Of a DNA stretch of 55,579 bases, positions 1 to 9,135 are shown piece by piece. Position 1 is the first letter of the stretch; each line of letters begins with the position of its first letter. Below the pieces are notes generated by a model, which ran no database searches, was not told the origin of the DNA, and was given only the letters and a program-made list of their open reading frames with translations. Origin of the DNA: Spirochaetaceae bacterium UBA1306 (lineage in GTDB: Bacteria > Spirochaetota > Spirochaetia > Treponematales > Rectinemataceae); NCBI GenBank assembly GCA_002307245.1, contig DBTW01000098.1, forward strand, positions 1 through 55,579, written 5' to 3'. Position numbers and translations under genes: made by a program.

Positions 1-60
1 ACGCGCGCGAGCGGCCTCGGCGATTGAAAAGCAATAAATCTTCGTAACACTAGTAAAACC

Positions 61-89
61 TTGCGCGTGTTCCTCCTGCGGGTTATAGT
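61..89 (+). promoter_or_regulatory. Sigma70-type promoter of the cyclase operon
   Basis: TTGCGC (61-66), a 17-nt spacer and TATAGT (84-89) form a sigma70-like promoter. The -10 box ends 9 nt before the ATG at 99 and there is no Shine-Dalgarno sequence in between, so the transcript would be leaderless or nearly so. The same TTGCGC/TATAGT pair recurs before the HU gene at 20457. Inferred from sequence only. Confidence 0.55.
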
Positions 90-98
90 GCCTGCACC

Positions 99-1757
99 AT
101 GAGCATAAGGCTCAAGATCATCCTCGTCGTCCTTCCGCTCATCGTCGCCTCGGTCGTGCTGGCCGGGATGTCCAGCTATTTCTCGGCCGCCGCCTCCGTC
201 ACGCGCATCGCCACTCAGTTCCTCTCGTTCAAGGCCTCCGAGCTCCAGAAATACGCCGACGGCCAATACAAGCTCCTCGCCGAGAACGGCCTGGCGGGCA
301 GGCCGGACATGGAAGCGGCCGCCAAGTCGGCCGTGGGGTCCTTCGCCCGCTCCATCCTGCGCAGCCCCACAGAGGCGATAGTCGCACTGGGGGACGACGG
401 CTCCCTCGCGATGAGCGCCGGCGCCGCCCTGCCCTCGGCCTCCGAGCTGCCCGCCCTCATCGCCTTCGACGGCTCCGGCGCCTCGGGCTTCTCCACGATC
501 AAGATGGGCGGCAGCGAGCGCGTCGCCTCGCGCTTCCGCTTCGAGCCTTTCGGCTGGACCGTCCTCGTCACCGAGGACAGGGCCGCCTTCTACGGCGACG
601 TCGAGGCCATCTTTCGTTTCACGATGCTCGTGCTCGCGGCCTCCGTCGCGCTGTCGGTCCTGCTGCTCCTGCTCACGGCCCGCTACCTCACGCGGCCGCT
701 GGAGGAAGTCTCGTCGGCGATGCGGCGCATCATCGGCTCCAACGACTTCTCCGAGCGGGTGCCCGTGGAATACAAGGACGAGATAGGCCAGCTTTCGCAT
801 ACCTTCAACATGATGCTGGGCGAGCTCGGCAAGGCCTACGAATCCATCAAGCGCTTCGCCTTCGACGCCGCCGTGGCCCAGAAGAAAGAGATGAAGATCC
901 GCAACATCTTCCAGCTCTACGTTCCCAAGGACGTGATCGACGAGTATTTCCAGAATCCAGACTCGATGCTCGTGGGCGACAACCGCCTCGTCTCCGTCCT
1001 CTTCTCCGACATCCGCAGCTTCACCACGATCTCGGAAAAGATGGAACCCGACGACCTCGTCACCTCGCTCAACCGCTACTTCTCCCTCATGGTGGACACG
1101 ATCATGGACCAAGGCGGGGTCGTGGACAAATACATAGGCGACGCGATCATGGCCATCTTCGGCGCTCCCACCAAGCACGACGACGACGCCCTGCGGTCGG
1201 TCCTGGCCGGGCTCGAGATGAGCTCGGCCCTCGAGGCCTTCAACCGCGGGCAGCGGGAACGCGGCAAGCCCGAATTCCGCATTGGCGTCGGCATCAACTA
1301 CGGCATAGTCACGGTCGGCAACATCGGCTGCGAGAAGAAGATGAACTATACGGTCATCGGCGACGCGGTCAACCTGGCCTCGAGGCTCGAGGGGGCCACG
1401 AAGAAGTACCTCCAGCCCATCCTCATGTCCCAGTCCGTCCGCGACCGCGTCGCGGGGACCGTGACCTGCAGGCAGGTGGACACCGTCGCCGTCAAGGGCA
1501 AGACCGAGGGCGTCCGCATCTACACGGCGCGGACTCGCCTCGGTCCCGACGAGACGCGCGCCTGGCCCATCCACGCCGAGGCCCTGGCGGCTTATTACTC
1601 CCGCGATTTCACGAGGGCGGCAGATGGCTTCCGCGAGGTCCTTGACCTCCTGCCCGAGGACAGGCCCGCGGCCTTGTTCCTCGATCGTTCCCTAGGATTC
1701 TCGCGCGCCGCTCCCGGACCCGGATGGGACGGCGTGGAGATCCTGACAGAAAAATGA
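99..1757 (+). CDS. Membrane class III adenylate cyclase with HAMP domain
   Basis: Makes cyclic AMP from ATP at the inner membrane in response to an extracytoplasmic signal. A first membrane helix (about residues 5-28), a short periplasmic sensor (30-165), a second helix (170-195) and a HAMP linker (196-250) precede the cyclase domain (295-475). Metal-binding D304 (SDIRSF) and D348 (YIGDAI) are present. The purine-reading pair is K344 and T418, as in adenylate rather than guanylate cyclases, and N425 and R429 of the VNLASR motif complete the active site. A short TPR-like tail follows. The stop overlaps the next start (ATGA at 1754-1757), implying translational coupling. The ligand is unknown. 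Confidence 0.93.
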   Translation: MSIRLKIILVVLPLIVASVVLAGMSSYFSAAASVTRIATQFLSFKASELQKYADGQYKLLAENGLAGRPDMEAAAKSAVGSFARSILRSPTEAIVALGDDGSLAMSAGAALPSASELPALIAFDGSGASGFSTIKMGGSERVASRFRFEPFGWTVLVTEDRAAFYGDVEAIFRFTMLVLAASVALSVLLLLLTARYLTRPLEEVSSAMRRIIGSNDFSERVPVEYKDEIGQLSHTFNMMLGELGKAYESIKRFAFDAAVAQKKEMKIRNIFQLYVPKDVIDEYFQNPDSMLVGDNRLVSVLFSDIRSFTTISEKMEPDDLVTSLNRYFSLMVDTIMDQGGVVDKYIGDAIMAIFGAPTKHDDDALRSVLAGLEMSSALEAFNRGQRERGKPEFRIGVGINYGIVTVGNIGCEKKMNYTVIGDAVNLASRLEGATKKYLQPILMSQSVRDRVAGTVTCRQVDTVAVKGKTEGVRIYTARTRLGPDETRAWPIHAEALAAYYSRDFTRAADGFREVLDLLPEDRPAALFLDRSLGFSRAAPGPGWDGVEILTEK

Positions 1758-3010
1758 TGACCAGCCTGGCACGCCAGCCCCTCCGCCTCGCCTTAGCTCT
1801 CCTCCTGGCCTCCTCGTCGGCGCTCTGCCTCGCGGCGCCTGAGTCCCCGGTCCCCGACGCGATCGCGGAGGGTTCGACACTGTTGCTCTTCAAGCCCAGC
1901 GTCTCCTTTTCGCAGGCGGAAGCTGCCGACGCCGAGGCCTTCGGCAAGGCCTTGGGCCAGGCCTTTTTGCAGGCTCTCGAGAGACAGGGCTTCCGTCCGC
2001 TCGAAGGATCCCCCGAGGCCCCGGGCGGCGGCCCTTCGGAGCTGGCCGTCGCTGCGCGCGCCGCCGGCGCGGCTTGGGCGGCCGCCGCCAGCCTCCGCAT
2101 GGAGGGCTCGCGCTTATCCTACCGTCTGGCCGTATACGACGCGATCGAGGGGGCTCTCGTCTCGGCCGAGTCCTTCTCGACCTACGCCGGCCTCGGGGCC
2201 CTCCCCATCATGGGCGAAAGCGCTCGCGCGGCCGCGGAGAGGGCCTCCGCCCATCGCGGCGGCATCGGCGGGGGCGAGGGCGAGACCGTCATCCGATATC
2301 GCATAACGCTCAGCTCGAGGGACGAAGGCGCCATCGTGAGCGCGGACACTGCCGGCTCGGCGCCCCGCGAGCTGGGGAGGATCGAGGGCGGGAGATGCGT
2401 GCTCCCTTACCTGCCCCTGCGCGTCGGCTCGCCCATAGCCTTAACCCTGTCGGCGCCCGGGATGAGACCGGCCCGCGTCGAGGGCCGCGCCGGGGACGAG
2501 GAGCTCGTCCTAAACGCGCCGCCCCTCGTCAAGATCGAGCGCCATGCCATCTACCTCGATACCGGGCCGGGCAGGCTCCTCGGGCTCGGCCTCGGGTACC
2601 GCTATTTCGTGAAACCCGACTGGGCCTTCGCCTTCGTCGAGGCCAGGGCCTTCGCTGGCTACGATTTCAGCGCAGGAGCCGATCCGGTATTCCACACCGA
2701 GCTCTGGCAGGGCTTGGGCTCCTACCTGGTAGTGCCGCCCTCCTGCCCCGTCCGCGCGGGGCTCTGTGTCGGAATTGGAGAGCTCTTCAGCTCCTCGACC
2801 GCCGCCGCCGAGGAGGATCGCGTCTTCGCCGATATAGCTATCATGCCCATCGGCGCTTTCGTGGAATGCGGTATCGGCCGAAGCTCCTCGATCTGGGCTT
2901 CGGCCCGAGCGGCATTCTCCCTCGGCCTCGATTCCGGCCTGCTTGCGCGCGGCTGGGTGGGCGGGAATCCGCCCATCCTCGTCTCCTGCGGTTGGAAATG
3001 GAAGCTCTAG
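1754..3010 (+). CDS. Exported protein, TolB-N-like head and beta-rich tail, unknown function
   Basis: I do not recognise a specific family. The chosen ATG (1754, or 1757) overlaps the cyclase stop and gives a clean signal peptide (hydrophobic core LALALLLASSSALCLAA), unlike the longer reading from 1724. After it comes an alpha/beta segment (about residues 25-160) that handles a fixed set of summed terms like TolB-N/LpoB-type envelope proteins. Next is a PEGA-like beta segment (180-255) and a C-terminal stretch rich in alternating aromatic and Gly residues, which could be membrane beta strands. The gene two positions downstream has the same layout. Envelope location is likely; function is unknown. 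Confidence 0.75.
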   Translation: MMTSLARQPLRLALALLLASSSALCLAAPESPVPDAIAEGSTLLLFKPSVSFSQAEAADAEAFGKALGQAFLQALERQGFRPLEGSPEAPGGGPSELAVAARAAGAAWAAAASLRMEGSRLSYRLAVYDAIEGALVSAESFSTYAGLGALPIMGESARAAAERASAHRGGIGGGEGETVIRYRITLSSRDEGAIVSADTAGSAPRELGRIEGGRCVLPYLPLRVGSPIALTLSAPGMRPARVEGRAGDEELVLNAPPLVKIERHAIYLDTGPGRLLGLGLGYRYFVKPDWAFAFVEARAFAGYDFSAGADPVFHTELWQGLGSYLVVPPSCPVRAGLCVGIGELFSSSTAAAEEDRVFADIAIMPIGAFVECGIGRSSSIWASARAAFSLGLDSGLLARGWVGGNPPILVSCGWKWKL

Positions 3011-3011
3011 C

Positions 3012-4019
3012 ATGAAACCGAGACGAGGGCTCCGCCTCTCCATCCTTTCGCTGATCGTCGCTTTGGGACTCTCCGGCTGCGACTACCTCCTCGAAGATCC
3101 CTACGGCGGCTACCTTCAGGAAGCCGCCGCCTTCACCGATCTACGGGGAGCCCTCGCACCGGGCTTCGAGTTGGATATGGTCGAGGGCATGACGATCGCC
3201 AAGGCGGGCGACAGGACCTTCCTCTTCGCGCGCCTCGTCGATACCTCCGGCTCGGCCGTCTTCCGAAGCCTGGATCCCTCGAGCCTCGAGCAGGCGGGCT
3301 TTTCGGCCGCCGCGTCGGGGAATCCCTTCCGCGCCTGCTCGGATTCCAACTCCGAGCTCGTGGTCGGGGCCCATTCGTATTATCCCTCGACCTTGAGCGA
3401 GGACTCAGGCGCAGCCCCGCCCGAGGGCTGGATCCTCGCCGATATCGCCTTGGGCAGGAACTACCTCTTTCCCGCCGCCCTGGCCGCCTCGGCGACCCTG
3501 GAATGCCGCTCCTACGACGGCCGTTGGGAAAACCCGGCGGTCACGCAGCGCCCCTTCGACTCCGGCGGAGGGCAGTGGAGAGTCGCGAGGGCCGTTCGCC
3601 TCGGCGACGGCAGCGCGGTCATCCTAGCCTTCTCCGGCGAGGGCGGCACGGGCTCGATCAAGGCCGCGCGCTATCCCAGCGTAGGCGCCTTCGCGAGCTC
3701 CACGGACGCGGCTATCGGGGGCACATCAGCCAGTTCCAGCGCCTCTGTCGATGTTGACTCGAGCGTCGGCGGGATCGCCGCCCAGGACGGCGTCGCGGCT
3801 TGGGCAACGGAACAGGGACTCGTCGTCCTCGTCTCCGACTCTGGAGGCTACTATCGCTTCGAGCGCTACGGCTACGACGGCCGATCCGCGCTCGACGACT
3901 ACCGCGTCTCAGCGCGGCACGATGCGCGATTCTACTTCGAGCCTTCCGGGTCATTTTGGTACCTATATGACCGGGCCTCGGGACGGCTGTACCGCCTCCG
4001 GACCTGGTGGGGAGGCTGA
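3012..4019 (+). CDS. Predicted lipoprotein, unknown function
   Basis: The start at 3012 lies 1 nt after the upstream stop. It gives a lipoprotein signal peptide: KPRRGLR, a hydrophobic core, then lipobox LSGC with the cysteine at about residue 23. The longer reading from 2943 would bury this signal inside the upstream gene. The mature part (about 312 residues) is rich in Ser, Gly, Asp and aromatic residues, with blade-like repeats ending in YR/YRL motifs, so a beta-propeller-like fold is possible but not shown. It sits in the cyclase operon, third of four genes. No homologue recognised. Confidence 0.75.
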   Translation: MKPRRGLRLSILSLIVALGLSGCDYLLEDPYGGYLQEAAAFTDLRGALAPGFELDMVEGMTIAKAGDRTFLFARLVDTSGSAVFRSLDPSSLEQAGFSAAASGNPFRACSDSNSELVVGAHSYYPSTLSEDSGAAPPEGWILADIALGRNYLFPAALAASATLECRSYDGRWENPAVTQRPFDSGGGQWRVARAVRLGDGSAVILAFSGEGGTGSIKAARYPSVGAFASSTDAAIGGTSASSSASVDVDSSVGGIAAQDGVAAWATEQGLVVLVSDSGGYYRFERYGYDGRSALDDYRVSARHDARFYFEPSGSFWYLYDRASGRLYRLRTWWGG

Positions 4020-4022
4020 TTC

Positions 4023-5126
4023 GTGAGCATGAGCCTCCGCGCCGCCGCCGTCCTCGCTGTCCTAGCCCTCCCCGTCCCCGCCCTATGCGCGGCGCCCCTA
4101 CGCACCCTGGTCGAACTCGAGGCCAAGGGCGCGGACGACTCGGCCGAGTACCGCGAGAGCCTCGAGGCGGCCCTCTGCGCCGCCTACCCTGGCCTCGTGG
4201 CGCTCAGGCGGGAGGCCGGCTCCGAGCCCCTCGCCGCCGAGTCGGCGCGCAGGGACTGCGGCCTCGCCCTCTCGGTCAACGTCGCGGAGGCAGGGGACCT
4301 TCAGAGCGTATCGTGGAGCTATACTTCGAACCTCACGGAGGAAGCCCTGCTCGCCTCGGGCGCCTTCGAAAAGCCCCGTCCAGGCGCGAGCGACCTCGCA
4401 GCCTCCTTCTGGACCGAGATAGCGGAAGCATTGCCGAAAATCGCAGCGGCCCTTCCCGAGCGGCTCATCACGGTCGCTGGAAGGCCGGGGACTCGCGTCG
4501 AAGGCCTGGGAGATCCCTTCGTTCTGCCTCCCGAGGGCCTCGCGGAAATACGCCTCGCCCTGCCCGCCTCCCTTCGCTGGCGGTCGAGCGCAGTCGCTGC
4601 CGTGGATCAGGAAGGACAAAACTTATTCCGCCCCGGCGACCGTCTCGAGCTGCCTTACGAACCCCTACCGCGCTGGCGACTGGACCTGGGGCTCTACGGC
4701 CTGTCATATCTCGAGCTCCGGGCGGGATTGTTCAGGGGAAGGCGATCCTACGCGAGCCTATCGATAGCCGAGCTCTTCGCGGGCGTAAGCCTGCGTGACT
4801 ACAGCGGGCCTCCCCCGAAGCCCCCGCTCGCGGCGATCGGCTCCTCGATCCAGCTGGGCTTGGGCGGCGGCTGGTACTTCATGCCCCCGGAATCGAGGCT
4901 CAGGGCCTACGCCGAGCTCGCGGCATCCCTGCGGATGGATTTCGAGGCGAGCGGCCTCGGCCTCGGCGATGCCACCGCCATGGGGATCAGCCCCTCGCTC
5001 GGAGCCGAATGGGGCCTCTCGCGAAAGGGCAAGATCTATCTCGAGATCGGCGCGCTCGTGCGCCCCCTAGCCCTGGGGGAATCGGAGTTGCCCCTGGCGC
5101 GGCTCGGCTGGAGGAGTTTCCTGTAA
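4023..5126 (+). CDS. Exported protein, same architecture as the gene at 1754
   Basis: Starts at GTG 4023 (ATG at 4029 is the alternative), 3 nt after the lipoprotein stop, and begins with a signal peptide (cleavage near ALCAAP). An N-terminal alpha/beta region (about 25-155) reads like a TolB-N-type module, then a PEGA-like beta segment (160-220), then a C-terminal region with strand-like Gly/aromatic alternation suggesting membrane insertion. This parallels the protein encoded at 1754-3010, so the two may be distant paralogues on either side of the lipoprotein. Last gene of the operon; the next gene runs on the other strand. Function unknown. Confidence 0.72.
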   Translation: MSMSLRAAAVLAVLALPVPALCAAPLRTLVELEAKGADDSAEYRESLEAALCAAYPGLVALRREAGSEPLAAESARRDCGLALSVNVAEAGDLQSVSWSYTSNLTEEALLASGAFEKPRPGASDLAASFWTEIAEALPKIAAALPERLITVAGRPGTRVEGLGDPFVLPPEGLAEIRLALPASLRWRSSAVAAVDQEGQNLFRPGDRLELPYEPLPRWRLDLGLYGLSYLELRAGLFRGRRSYASLSIAELFAGVSLRDYSGPPPKPPLAAIGSSIQLGLGGGWYFMPPESRLRAYAELAASLRMDFEASGLGLGDATAMGISPSLGAEWGLSRKGKIYLEIGALVRPLALGESELPLARLGWRSFL

Positions 5127-5135
5127 TCTAGTCGG

Positions 5136-7733
5136 TCAGTAGGCGGATTTTTCCAGGGCGTCGATGAAATGGGCCATGAGGGCGTTGCCGCTCGCCGTGT
5201 AGACCTCGCGGCGCGACGCGAAATAGGCTTCGCGGGCGGCCTTGTCCCTGTAGCCGGCGGCCTGCCGCACGATCTCCGCAGCGTCGCTCGGGAAGGAGTT
5301 CTGAGACTCCTCGCGGGACTCGGACTGGTATCGGCTAACCTTTTCCCTTAGGCCCGGAAAGGCTTCCTCGACGCCCTCGCCGCCGAGGAAGGAATAGAAG
5401 GCGGCCTGCGAGGCTATGCTCGAGACGAGCGCTCCCTTCGGGCTCGAGGCCTCGCTCGCGAGGAAGCTCGAGTAGCTCTCGGCCAAGGCCCGGTATCTCG
5501 CGGCGTCGGCCCGATAACCCGCGTTGGAGGCCGCCGCCTCGTTGAGCCTGTCGATTTCCCCGTTCAGCTTGATCAGCTCGGCCTTGAGCGCCTCGATCTG
5601 GCCGTCCTTGGCCGCGTTGGCAGCCGCCTCGGCTACGGCCTTCGCCTGGGCCGCGGCGCGGCTCGTCTCCGATGCCTCGGCCGCCAGGCGTCGTTCGAGA
5701 TCGGCTATGCGCGCCTTGAGCTCAGCCTCGTCGATCGAGGGCGGCGCGGCCGGGGACTCCGACGCACGCGCGGCAGGGGCTGGGGCTGGGGCCGCCGTAG
5801 CGCGAGCCGAGGCCAGCTCCCCCTTGGCATCGGAGAGGGCTTTCCGCGCCTCCGCCAGCTCCAGGACCAATGCTGCGGCTTTGGCGTCGAAGACTGCCTT
5901 TTGGGCGCTCGCCGACTCGGCGGCCTCGCGCTCCATTCCCGCCCTCGCGCCCTCAATGCCCGCGAGGGCCTCGGGCGCCTGCGCGGCCCGGGGATACGCT
6001 GAAAGCATGGAGATATAGGCGCCGATAGCCCGCGCCCAGTTCTTGGCGGAGGCTTCCTTGGCGGCAGCGGCGAGCGGGCCCCGCGCCGCCTTCGTATCCG
6101 CGGCCGCCTTCTCGGCCTCAGCCGACTTGTCCGCGTCTCCCGCGGCGGACGCGGCCTTGACAGTCCCCTGTTCGGCGAGGTGAGACGCAATGGCTTCGCG
6201 CGAGGCCGCGTCGATAGGCAGGTAGGAAAGAGCTTCGGCGTATCGCGCCGAGGCGGTCGCCGCGTCCTTGGCCCTATAGGCTTTATCCGCGGCCGCGAGG
6301 GATTCGTCGAGGCGGGCGCGTCTGGAGGCTTCCGAGGCTTTCTCCAGGCCCATGAAATACTGATGCGCGGCCAGTATCTCCGGGACCTTCGCGAGGGCCT
6401 CGCCGTATTTCGCGGCGGCGAGCTTAGGGTCGCCCGCCCTCAGGGCCTTGTCGGCAGCCGTCGACGCGTCGCGGGCGGCGGCGAGGAGCTCGGCCTGCCG
6501 TAGGAGGGACTCCGTGTCGGCCTTGCTCCGCTCGAGCTCGGATCGCGCGTAAGTCCCGATCGTCTGGGCGACGAAGAGGTCGGCGGAACGCCTTTCCTTG
6601 ATCGAGGCTTCGCCGTCGAGGCTTGTGTCCTCGAGATACCCGGCCAAGGCGGCCGAGCCCGAGACCGCGTCGGCGTAACGCCCATCGCGAAGGGCCGCGC
6701 GGAGCCTGTCGTAGAGGCCGAGGATCCGGTCCTCGATCCCTTGGGCCTTGGCCTTCTGGTCGGAAAGCCGCGCGAGCTCGGATCGGGCCTTGTCCAGGCT
6801 CGCCTGGGCAGCTGCGCCGCGGGATTCCAGCTCCTTGTTCTTCGCATCCATGGATGATCGGAGCTCGTCCTCGCGCTTCTTGGCCGCGGCCTGGATGCCT
6901 TGGCGTTCCTCGCCGAGGCTGGCGAGGCTCTTCTGGTAGTCGTCCTTGAGCTTGCCGTAGCTCTCCTCGGAGGCTTTCTTCTCCGAGGCGGCGCGGGCCC
7001 GCTCCTCGGCCAGGCTCTTGTCCGACTCGAGGGACTTCTTCGCCTCGAATGCCTTCAGCTTGGCCGCGAGGGACTCCTCGGACAAGCCCGTCGTCCCGAG
7101 GCGCTTGCGCTCGGCCTCGAGCTCGGCCTTCAGGGAGGATTTCAACTCGGCTTCCTTGGCCTTCACCCGCGCGTCGATGCTGCCCGCGAGCTCGCTCCGC
7201 TCCCGATCGAGGGAGGAGATCCTCGCTCGTATGTCCGCGATGGATTTGTCCTTCTCCTGGATGCGCGACTCCGAGTCCCGCTTGAGCTCCTGGAGGAGGA
7301 TGCCCTCGGCGCTGGAGACCGAGGACTCCGACGAGCCTCCCTCGAGCTGCTTCTGCCCGAAGGCGCGGGCGAGGAGGAAGACCGAGGCGACGGTAATCGC
7401 GAGGGCGGCCAGATTGACGATCAGGGGAAAGACGAAACCCTTGCGCCGCGGGTTGACGACGAAGGCCTCGGAGCCGAAAGCCATCCTGTTGCGCTTCGAG
7501 ACCTCGTCGATCTCTCGCTCGATCTCCCGCCGATCGTCGGCATCGATGCCGATCTCGGCCTTGGCTTGGTAAGCGTCGGGCCTCGCGTCGCCGCCCAGCC
7601 TACGGCGCAGGTCAGCGGCTTTCTTGAGTCCGGAGCCGGATTCATGGGTTCTCGCCTTCGCGCGCGAAGTGGGATGGGAGCCGAGCCTATCGCGTATCTC
7701 GCTTGCCCTTCGATTGAGTCCGGATTCCTTCAT
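5136..7733 (-). CDS. Large single-pass membrane protein with coiled coils and TPR-like repeats
   Basis: An 865-residue protein. The N-terminus (1-98) is charged and cytoplasmic, one membrane helix spans about 100-125, and the rest is predicted outside. Long Ala/Lys/Glu/Arg heptad stretches (about 135-335 and 615-735) indicate coiled coils. Between them are several TPR-like units (about 345-600) of the form DKAYRAKDAATASARYAEAL. A C-terminal globular domain (740-865) is rich in Tyr and Ser. Such proteins organise the envelope or scaffold complexes, but no specific role can be assigned. The ATG at 7733 has only a distant GGGAG (about 17 nt away). Confidence 0.78.
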   Translation of the reverse strand: MKESGLNRRASEIRDRLGSHPTSRAKARTHESGSGLKKAADLRRRLGGDARPDAYQAKAEIGIDADDRREIEREIDEVSKRNRMAFGSEAFVVNPRRKGFVFPLIVNLAALAITVASVFLLARAFGQKQLEGGSSESSVSSAEGILLQELKRDSESRIQEKDKSIADIRARISSLDRERSELAGSIDARVKAKEAELKSSLKAELEAERKRLGTTGLSEESLAAKLKAFEAKKSLESDKSLAEERARAASEKKASEESYGKLKDDYQKSLASLGEERQGIQAAAKKREDELRSSMDAKNKELESRGAAAQASLDKARSELARLSDQKAKAQGIEDRILGLYDRLRAALRDGRYADAVSGSAALAGYLEDTSLDGEASIKERRSADLFVAQTIGTYARSELERSKADTESLLRQAELLAAARDASTAADKALRAGDPKLAAAKYGEALAKVPEILAAHQYFMGLEKASEASRRARLDESLAAADKAYRAKDAATASARYAEALSYLPIDAASREAIASHLAEQGTVKAASAAGDADKSAEAEKAAADTKAARGPLAAAAKEASAKNWARAIGAYISMLSAYPRAAQAPEALAGIEGARAGMEREAAESASAQKAVFDAKAAALVLELAEARKALSDAKGELASARATAAPAPAPAARASESPAAPPSIDEAELKARIADLERRLAAEASETSRAAAQAKAVAEAAANAAKDGQIEALKAELIKLNGEIDRLNEAAASNAGYRADAARYRALAESYSSFLASEASSPKGALVSSIASQAAFYSFLGGEGVEEAFPGLREKVSRYQSESREESQNSFPSDAAEIVRQAAGYRDKAAREAYFASRREVYTASGNALMAHFIDALEKSAY

Positions 7734-7834
7734 CGCTTGTCGCCTAAAGCTCCCTTGTAAGCAATATCTATATATTATCGGTCATAAAAGGAGAATAGCG
7801 TATATTATCAAACATATTCATATATAGTAAATAC
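7734..7834 (-). promoter_or_regulatory. AT-rich upstream region of the coiled-coil gene
   Basis: About 100 bp of strongly AT-rich sequence in a GC-rich setting, with many TATA steps. On the minus strand TTCTCC, 17 nt and TATAGA form a weak promoter candidate for the gene starting at 7733. The exact promoter is not resolved. No clear terminator for the phosphoesterase gene ending at 7835 is seen. Confidence 0.4.
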
Positions 7835-8542
7835 TTACTTTAATTTGTAAAGTTGGGCTTCAGCCTTCCAAATTCCCCGTGAATCACACTCCAAACTCAC
7901 GAGGGCATAACGACCATCACGAAGGGAACCGGGATTCAGCACGAGCGTCGATCCCAAGGAAGAGGCACATGGCGATTCATGGATATGTCCACAGACCCAG
8001 AGAATGGGACGCAGTCCGGATCCGAGCACGAGCTCGATCCGGTCAAGCGCATCCCTCAAGGCCTGGGAGCCGACGCATTGGCCCTTGCGCTGATCCGCCC
8101 CGCTGCCCTTGGGCGGCACATGGCTCAAGGCGACGAGGGGCATGCCTGTCTTCCCGCGCTCGGCCGCGTCAGAGGCCGCGCTGAACAAAGCCTCCGCGAG
8201 CTCGCTTTCGCGCCTCTCGTAGGGCGTCAAGCCCGAGCGTAGGGGACTGCCGCCCGCGCCGATGACGCGGGCGCCGCCCGCCTCGACGAGGCGGCCGTCC
8301 GCCGAGAGGCCCTCGGCGATCAGTAGCTCGCGTACTCCCGCCTTATCGCAATTGCCGGCGACGGCGGCTATCGCCCGATTCGAGGCCTCGATCTCCGCGA
8401 GCAGGGCCCGGGCCTCTCGGGCGCCGCCGAAATCGGTTAGGTCCCCGGCGAGGAGGACGAGGTCGGCTCGCTCGATCGTCGGCGCGAGCTCCTTTAACCC
8501 CAAGCTCGAGCCGTGGGCGTCCGCGAGGGCCAGGATGAGCAT
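7835..8542 (-). CDS. Calcineurin-like metallophosphoesterase
   Basis: Two-metal phosphoesterase of the MPE/YfcE-like type. The ordered ligands are all present: DAHG near the N-terminus, GDLTDF, GNCD, SHVP and CGHIHE. At 235 residues it is the usual length for stand-alone phosphodiesterases of this fold. The substrate cannot be told from sequence. ATG 8548 is possible, but a TATACT -10 box (minus strand, 8550-8555) ends 1 nt before it and 7 nt before ATG 8542, so 8542 as a leaderless start fits better. Upstream is a divergent thioesterase gene. Confidence 0.88.
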   Translation of the reverse strand: MLILALADAHGSSLGLKELAPTIERADLVLLAGDLTDFGGAREARALLAEIEASNRAIAAVAGNCDKAGVRELLIAEGLSADGRLVEAGGARVIGAGGSPLRSGLTPYERRESELAEALFSAASDAAERGKTGMPLVALSHVPPKGSGADQRKGQCVGSQALRDALDRIELVLGSGLRPILWVCGHIHESPCASSLGSTLVLNPGSLRDGRYALVSLECDSRGIWKAEAQLYKLK

Positions 8543-8604
8543 AGGCATGAGTATACAAGGACGCGGGGCCCGCCGGAAAGCCTAGGCGCCGGCCTGCTTC
8601 CGCG

Positions 8605-8634
8605 TTGACCCTCCGGCGCCTCGCTCGCTACTAT
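8605..8634 (+). promoter_or_regulatory. Promoter of the thioesterase gene
   Basis: TTGACC (8605-8610), an 18-nt spacer and TACTAT (8629-8634). The -35 box contains an in-frame TTG that automated callers may take for the gene start. The GGAGG at 8642-8646 places the true start at GTG 8653. Confidence 0.6.
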
Positions 8635-8652
8635 CGACGGCGGAGGCTAGCT

Positions 8653-9135
8653 GTGCGCGAGATCCGCAATCCCTTCGTCGATGTTCCCGGCTACGTCTGT
8701 TTCGGCTGCTCTCCCGCCAATGCGGCGGGCCTCAGGATGAGCTTCGCCGAGGACGGCGAGGAGATTGTCAGCGAGTGGTCGCCCGAGGCCCATTTCGCGG
8801 GCTATGGCAGCATCTTGCACGGCGGCATCCAGGCGACCCTCCACGACGAGATCGCGTCCTGGGTGGTCTTCGTGAAGCTCTCGACGGCCGGCTTCACCGA
8901 GCGGCTCGAGATGGATTACCGCAATCCCGTCCGCGTCGACGCAGGAGCCATTGTCCTTCGCTCGAGGCTCGAGAGGACCGAGGGCAACAAGGCCTTCATC
9001 CGCACGAGGCTGCTCGACGGCAAGGGCAAGCTCGGCTCCGAGTCCCTCGCCGTCTACTTCACCTTGCCGCCCCATATCGCCAGGCGTAAGCTGGCCTTCC
9101 CGGGATCGACCAACGCATTCTTCGAGGAAGGCTAG
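8653..9135 (+). CDS. PaaI-type hotdog acyl-CoA thioesterase
   Basis: Hydrolyses acyl-CoA or acyl-protein thioesters in the cytoplasm; substrate unknown. Single hotdog domain of about 160 residues. The hotdog helix segment GSILHGGIQATLHDEIASW carries the HGG and the acidic residue expected for the PaaI/YbgC-like active site, and LEMDYRNPVRV is the usual beta strand after it. An FGCSPANAAGLRM-type N-terminus (CFGC) is common in this subfamily. GTG at 8653 is chosen because GGAGG lies 6 nt upstream. Its stop overlaps the convergent amidohydrolase stop by 4 nt. Confidence 0.85.
   Translation: MREIRNPFVDVPGYVCFGCSPANAAGLRMSFAEDGEEIVSEWSPEAHFAGYGSILHGGIQATLHDEIASWVVFVKLSTAGFTERLEMDYRNPVRVDAGAIVLRSRLERTEGNKAFIRTRLLDGKGKLGSESLAVYFTLPPHIARRKLAFPGSTNAFFEEG

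Noticed and set aside
6900..7760. Long plus-strand frame opposite the coiled-coil gene
   Set aside because: A shadow reading of a high-GC gene; low-complexity, with no motifs or ribosome site.
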